DNA of 64,000 nucleotides from Bostrychus sinensis (taxonomy: Eukaryota; Chordata; Actinopteri; Gobiiformes; Eleotridae): NCBI GenBank assembly GCA_020698575.1, contig CM036255.1:33346411-33410410 (forward strand), in the 5' to 3' direction. A model generated the notes under the pieces. That model had not been told where the DNA came from. It did no database searches and saw only the letters and a list, made by a program, of their open reading frames with translations. Both the position numbers and the translations under genes were made by a program. Of this stretch, positions 53,401 through 59,400 are shown piece after piece; the stretch's first letter is position 1, and the number at the start of each line of letters is the position of its first letter.

Positions 53401-56400
53401 AATAAAAACTGACACAAAGCTTGAGGTCTTCTCTGTCAGGAGGATTTAGCTGCAGGTCTCTGTGTCAAGCCGTTTTACTTTACAACAGCTGCAAAAAGAA
53501 TAAAGTAACACAAGTCACAGACCAGACACTGATGCAAAAGCCATTATCTCTCACAAAGGTCTGCTGCACTCATGACACATAGGGAGGTGTTTGTGTGACA
53601 TTTGTGTGGGAGGGGTCTGTGGTCTTGTTGGATCAGAATGGTTTAAGTAACTTCCTTGTTTTGTTTATTTTATAAAGGTGACCATGGTAAATGTGTGGGC
53701 GAGTCTGCTTTATTCTGCTCCATGACAACACTAACTAATTAACAAGCAGGAAACAGAGGTTTAGACTGGTCAGGAACAGGTTTAAGTCCAGCTTAGACCA
53801 GTATTTGGTGCACTGGAGCATTTTTATCACAAATGACCAAGACTTTACTACCACTCCAAGATTAATAAACACACAAACTGCAATTAAATACTAACATCAG
53901 GGCCACAGACTGAAAAATATGTGCGAAGGAGGGCCCCTCAGTACAGGCGTCTCTTTCCTTCAGGAGTCTCCACAGTGAATGGTTCGCATGGTTACTTTTG
54001 TTTTATCTCCTCTCACAACCCCACATTTATCCAGGCTTGGGACTAGCACATATTAAGGCTCTTTTTTGGCACCACAAACCATTAAATTACATTTTTTTCT
54101 TTCTTAATGCCAGGTCCATCTCACACAAATAAAGCTTTTTACCAGCTCGTCAGACTTTACAGGAAAAAGTACGACCTGTGGCAATTTGGGCCAGTTCAGA
54201 ATGATTGGTCTGGCCAATAATTTGGACACCTCTGACTTAAATGAACTGCATAACATGACCAATGTGGACCAATGGAGCTAAAGTGCTGCCTTTACAAACT
54301 GTTTCTGTGGAAGACTGCGGCTGATGGAGATGCTCCTCACAGCAAAACTCTGGGTTTAACAAGAAAGGCACTGGGACAAAGTTAGTTCCAGTTCACATGA
54401 AACCCCCCTCGGTCCTGGTCCCAAACTGTTCCTGGACCTAGCCTGGTCTGAGGCGGACCCTGAGTGGAGGAGGGTTATCTGCTGCGCTCATCACCACATT
54501 CCTTTGTGTTTTTAGAATCAGCACAGTGCCTTCTCCCTGGAGTACGTGTGCTCTGTCACAGCGTCCGTGGGTGGAAGGAATGTTAGGGTTTTCCTCCTTT
54601 ATTTCTATACAATAAATCTGCTCCACGCCTGTGTAGGAGTTTGTTTTGAGAAGGTCTTAGTTGTGAACAGCAGCAGCAACCATGGAAAATACTGAAAGCT
54701 TTCAGTTTTCATTTCTCAAGCTTCAGTTCAGTCTCTGATTGTTTTAACCTCATAGATACGATCATAAATAGTTCATTGAATCCTGGGTTTTCCTCCTTTA
54801 TTTCTATACATCTCTGAGAAACCGCTGTGTAGGTGTTTGTTTTGAGAAGGTCTTATTTCTCCTGGGAACAGCTTTGAGGAGGCCTTAGATGAGCTATTGT
54901 GTTGTAAATAGTAAATATGAAGATAGAGACTGATTGTAGCGTGAGTATTTCTCGGTCAACCAGAGCAGAGCTGGAGGACGGGGTAAGACCTAAGATCCTG
55001 TGAGAAAGTCAGGGGTAGGGATCGACCGATTAAAAAAGTAATTAAGTAAATAAAACAAGTAAAAACAGAGCTCCACCTCCGCAGACCCTGTTCCCTCTCT
55101 GCTTCATCTCCAGGTTTAATTTTGCTTCAGATAAATGCGTTGTTTCCTTTCTTCTCTCCCTCTCTCTGGACGTGCTGCGTCTTTCCTCGTCTCCATTACG
55201 CACGGGTTAGAAAAGCAAACTCTGAGCTAAACAGAATCAGATTTAAACATTTAAACTAACTCCACGCTGTGTCCTGCAAAGTACAGAGAGCTATGGGCAT
55301 CAGTTAGTTTAATAAAAGTTAGCAAAGCGGCTGTATTTGTCCCGAGGAGCTGCTGAAGCCTGGAGAGGCTGCGGTGGGTAACGTTACTGATGCAGCTCCA
55401 GTTCTAGCTGCACTGGAGTAATACTGCACCTGAATGTTTCCTGCTGTTTCCTGCTAACATCATAAAACAATCTGTTCAGTTTTATGCCAAAGTAATGACC
55501 ATATAACTGCAAAATGTGCTATTGAAGCAGACCAGTGCCTTTATAAAACATTAATAGAATATATATACAAAAATAAATATTGTTAAGTAAAAGACAATTA
55601 CATTTTTGGGTTGATTATTGTAGATTTACTCGGCTAAAACTAGACTAAAGCCCTATTCGCATGGGATCAGTTTTACCCAGGGACCTTCAGTAATTTGTAA
55701 TAATCGCCGATGTCGTCTGTGATTTTTATCCCGTGTGAATCATCCATGTCTGTAAAAATATCTGTAAAAATTCCCCTGAAAATGACCGACCATATTTCAG
55801 CAACACAGAGGTCCTCTGATAAAACTGGTCCCATGAGAATCTCCAGGTCTGTGATTCAGGCAGATTTTGTCGACAGATTGTTTCCTAAAGTTCATAACAG
55901 TGATCCAAAATGTCTTTAACTCTCCATTTTACCTCTGTGTTTAAACTGTCTCAATAATAAGACGTCTCTTTTGGTCTTACTCCAAAACGATAACTTTTTC
56001 TCTTGATAAAAAAAAAAAAAAGTTAACAAACACCCTCCCGTCGTCAACTACTGAAATACATAAATGATTATTTTTATGATTTAATGCAGCAGACTCCACA
56101 AACAGAGACAGATCCTGCTCCTGGTTCTTCTCACGCAGAAAATGAATGACTCCAAGATTACGAAGAATAGAATTTTCTTATAATATTTGGTAAATAAAAT
56201 CTCTGAGACTGCCACATCATTCGAAACCAAGACCAAAATCGAGACCTAGGGCCAGATTTATCAAAGGTTAGCTGCACGCTAACTGAATAAGATGCGCTAA
56301 AATTGGAGCAAACCCAGACGCAGTTGAGATTTGCGTCTTACAGGAGCAGAGCAGATTTTGCTCCTATGACCTAATGAATCTGTAAACTGAGGCGTTCTTC

Positions 56401-59400
56401 CCAGAGTGCGCAAAATGGAAGGCGGAGAAAATTCATTCATTTACCGCCCGCAATATTATTTATCAAGGCTCACCAAGACTTTGCGTGCGAAAATAGCGTA
56501 TAAATGTAGCACGTTGGAGAAGGACGTGCTAATCTTTTGCACAGATGGCTGCTGTGATTCGTGTGAGACGAAGGAGAAGAAATGAACAAATACGTAGGGT
56601 TAGAGTTTGCAGATCTATTTGCCATGACGGAGGAAAAAATTATTCACCCGCACTTTCAGCTCTTCTTGGTTAAATTTTTGTTTCCATGTTCCACTACCGC
56701 GCCTTCCATGACGCAAAACAATACACGCAATGATTCCGTTTAAATAGCTCCGCCCCCTCTGTTTGCACTGTCACCGCCACGCAGTTTGTCTTAGTAATTC
56801 ACACGCAACACGAACATTAATAGCGGCCGCATATTTTCTCACTGCACTCGCAGTTTTGCACCCGTCTTAGTAAATATGGCCCCTAGACCGCCATAAAAAC
56901 TGGTCCCAAGACTGGTCTCGAGACCAGGATTGGTCTTGAGCACTACTCCACTGTCTTATGGGTGAGCATTAATACCTTTACTGGCTTCACATAAACAGAT
57001 GTCAGGTGCCCAAGGAGCGGCAGGAACTGGGCTAAAGAGCACTTTGTGCCAATATTTATCCTTCCATTATAAACCGTTTATATCTAAACGTTTGCTCATG
57101 AAGTCAACACAGCAGGGAATCCTCGGTTAAAATGCATGACTCATCAAATGAACGCACCGCAAATCTGACAACGTTCTGTGTGGGTGGACTGGAGACAGAA
57201 ACATTTATTATCATCAACAAATGCATGGCCCAGTGTCACGACAGACTTCCCCAAAACAAACAGACGTCAGTGGCGTCTATAGAAGACCGCGGTCATACAC
57301 TCAGCGATTCTGGTAAAACTGGATTGTTTTTTAAACAGAGACAGGGATTGTGAGTGGACAGAAAGGGCTTTCGTGCCAGCTCTGAGTGACTTGTACTTGA
57401 ATCATTGTGTAAACAGTGGAGCAGGTTCCGAGCTGCGCCCGGAGCAGGTTGGAGCTGATATCAGCGGCTCAGATATTGCATGTCAGTAATCCTCCACTAA
57501 AGGTTTGCTCAGCAACCAGCCTCAAATATTTACTTAAAATAAAATACACACCTCGTCAAACACAAGGCGACCGTAGATCTGAGCTGAGCTGGAGACAAAA
57601 GCTGCACATTCATTCAGCAAACCAACAGCTCATAGTCATGACAGGCTTCCCCCGAAACAAACAAACAAACAAACAAACAAACAAAAACCACCCTGAAGAC
57701 CACTTGCACCAGTCACAGACACAATGAGAGTTTCTGGTAAAAGAGAATCCTCGCTATAATATTCTGAGAAGACCTTTGTGCGTCCTGATCGTGGTTCAGG
57801 TAAAGCACAGTTTCATGAGCAGTGAAACTGTGGCCTAGCTACAGTCAGTGGTTCTCAGCTGCTGGGTGGGGACCTCACAGTGGGCCGTGGGGCGGTTGAA
57901 CATAGTTTAAATGTTCTTTCCTTTCAGCTTTTCTCTTCTGATGTCTCTACTGTAAATCTGCTTCCGACTGGACAGTTACTTTTATGTTGATTTAATCCTG
58001 GTTTAGTCCTGGTTTAGTCCTGGTTTAGTCCTGGTTTAGTTCTGGGTTAGTCCTGGTTTAGCCCTGGTTTAGTCCTGGTTTAGTCCTGGTTTAGTCCTGG
58101 TTTAGTCCTAGTTTAGTCCTGGTTTAGTCCTGGTTTAAGCCTGGTTTAGTCCTGGTTTAGTCCTGGTTTAGTCCTGGTTTAAGCCTGGTTTAGTACTGGT
58201 TTAGTCCTAGTTTAGTCCTGGTTTAGTCCTGGTTTAAGCCTGGTTTAGTCCTGGTTTAGCCCTGGTTTAGCCCTGGTTTAGTCCTGGTTTAAGCCTGGTT
58301 TAAGCCTGGTTTAGTCCTGGTTTAGTCCTGGTTTAGTCCTAGTTTAGTCCTGGTTTAGTCCTGGTTTAGTCCTGGTTTAGTCCTAGTTTAGCCCTGGTTT
58401 AGTCTTGGTTTAAGCCTGGTTTAAGCCTGGTTTAGTCCTGGTTTAGTCCTAGTTTAGTCCTGGTTTAGTCCTGGTTTAGTCCTGGTTTAGTCCTAGTTTA
58501 GTCCTGGTTTAGTCCTGGTTTAGTCCTGGTTTAGTCCTGGTTTAGCCCTGGTTTAGTCCTGGTTTAGTCCTGGTTTAGTCCTGGGTTAGTCCTGGTTTAG
58601 TCCTGGTTTAGCCCTGGTTTAGCCCTGGTTTAGTCCTGGTTTAGTCCTGGTTTAGTCCTGGTTTAAGCCTGGTTTAGTCCTGGTTTAGTCCTGGTTTAGC
58701 CCTGGTTTAGTCCTGGTTTAGTCCTGGGTTAGTCCTGGTTTAGTCCTGGTTTAGTCCTGGTTTAGCCCTGGTTTAGTCCTGGTTTAAGCCTGGTTTAGTC
58801 CTGGTTTAGTCCTGGTTTAGTCCTGGTTTAGTCCTAGTTTAGCCCTGGTTTAGTCTTGGTTTAAGCCTGGTTTAAGCCTGGTTTAGTCCTGGTTTAGTCC
58901 TAGTTTAGTCCTGGTTTAGTCCTGGTTTAGTCCTGGTTTAGTCCTGGTTTAGCCCTGGTTTAGTCCTGGTTTAGTCCTGGGTTAGTCCTGGTTTAGTCCT
59001 GGTTTAGCCCTGGTTTAGTCCTGGTTTAGTCCTGGTTTAGTCCTGGTTTAGTCCTGGTTTAAGCCTGGTTTAGTCCTGGTTTAGCCCTGGTTTAGTCCTG
59101 GTTTAGTCCTGGGTTAGTCCTGGTTTAGTCCTGGTTTAGTCCTGGTTTAGCCCTGGTTTAGTCCTGGTTTAAGCCTGGTTTAGTCCTGGTTTAGTCCTGG
59201 GTTAGTCCTGGTTTAGTCCTGGTTTAGCCCTGGTTTAGCCCTGGTTTAGTCCTGGTTTAGCCCTGGTTTAGTCCTGGGTTAGCCCTGGTTTAGCCCTGGT
59301 TTAGTCCTGGTTTAGTCCTGGTTTAGCCCTGGTTTAGCCCTGGTTTAGTCCTGGTTTAGTCCTGGTTTAGCCCTGGTTTAGCCCTGGTTTAGTCCTGGTT

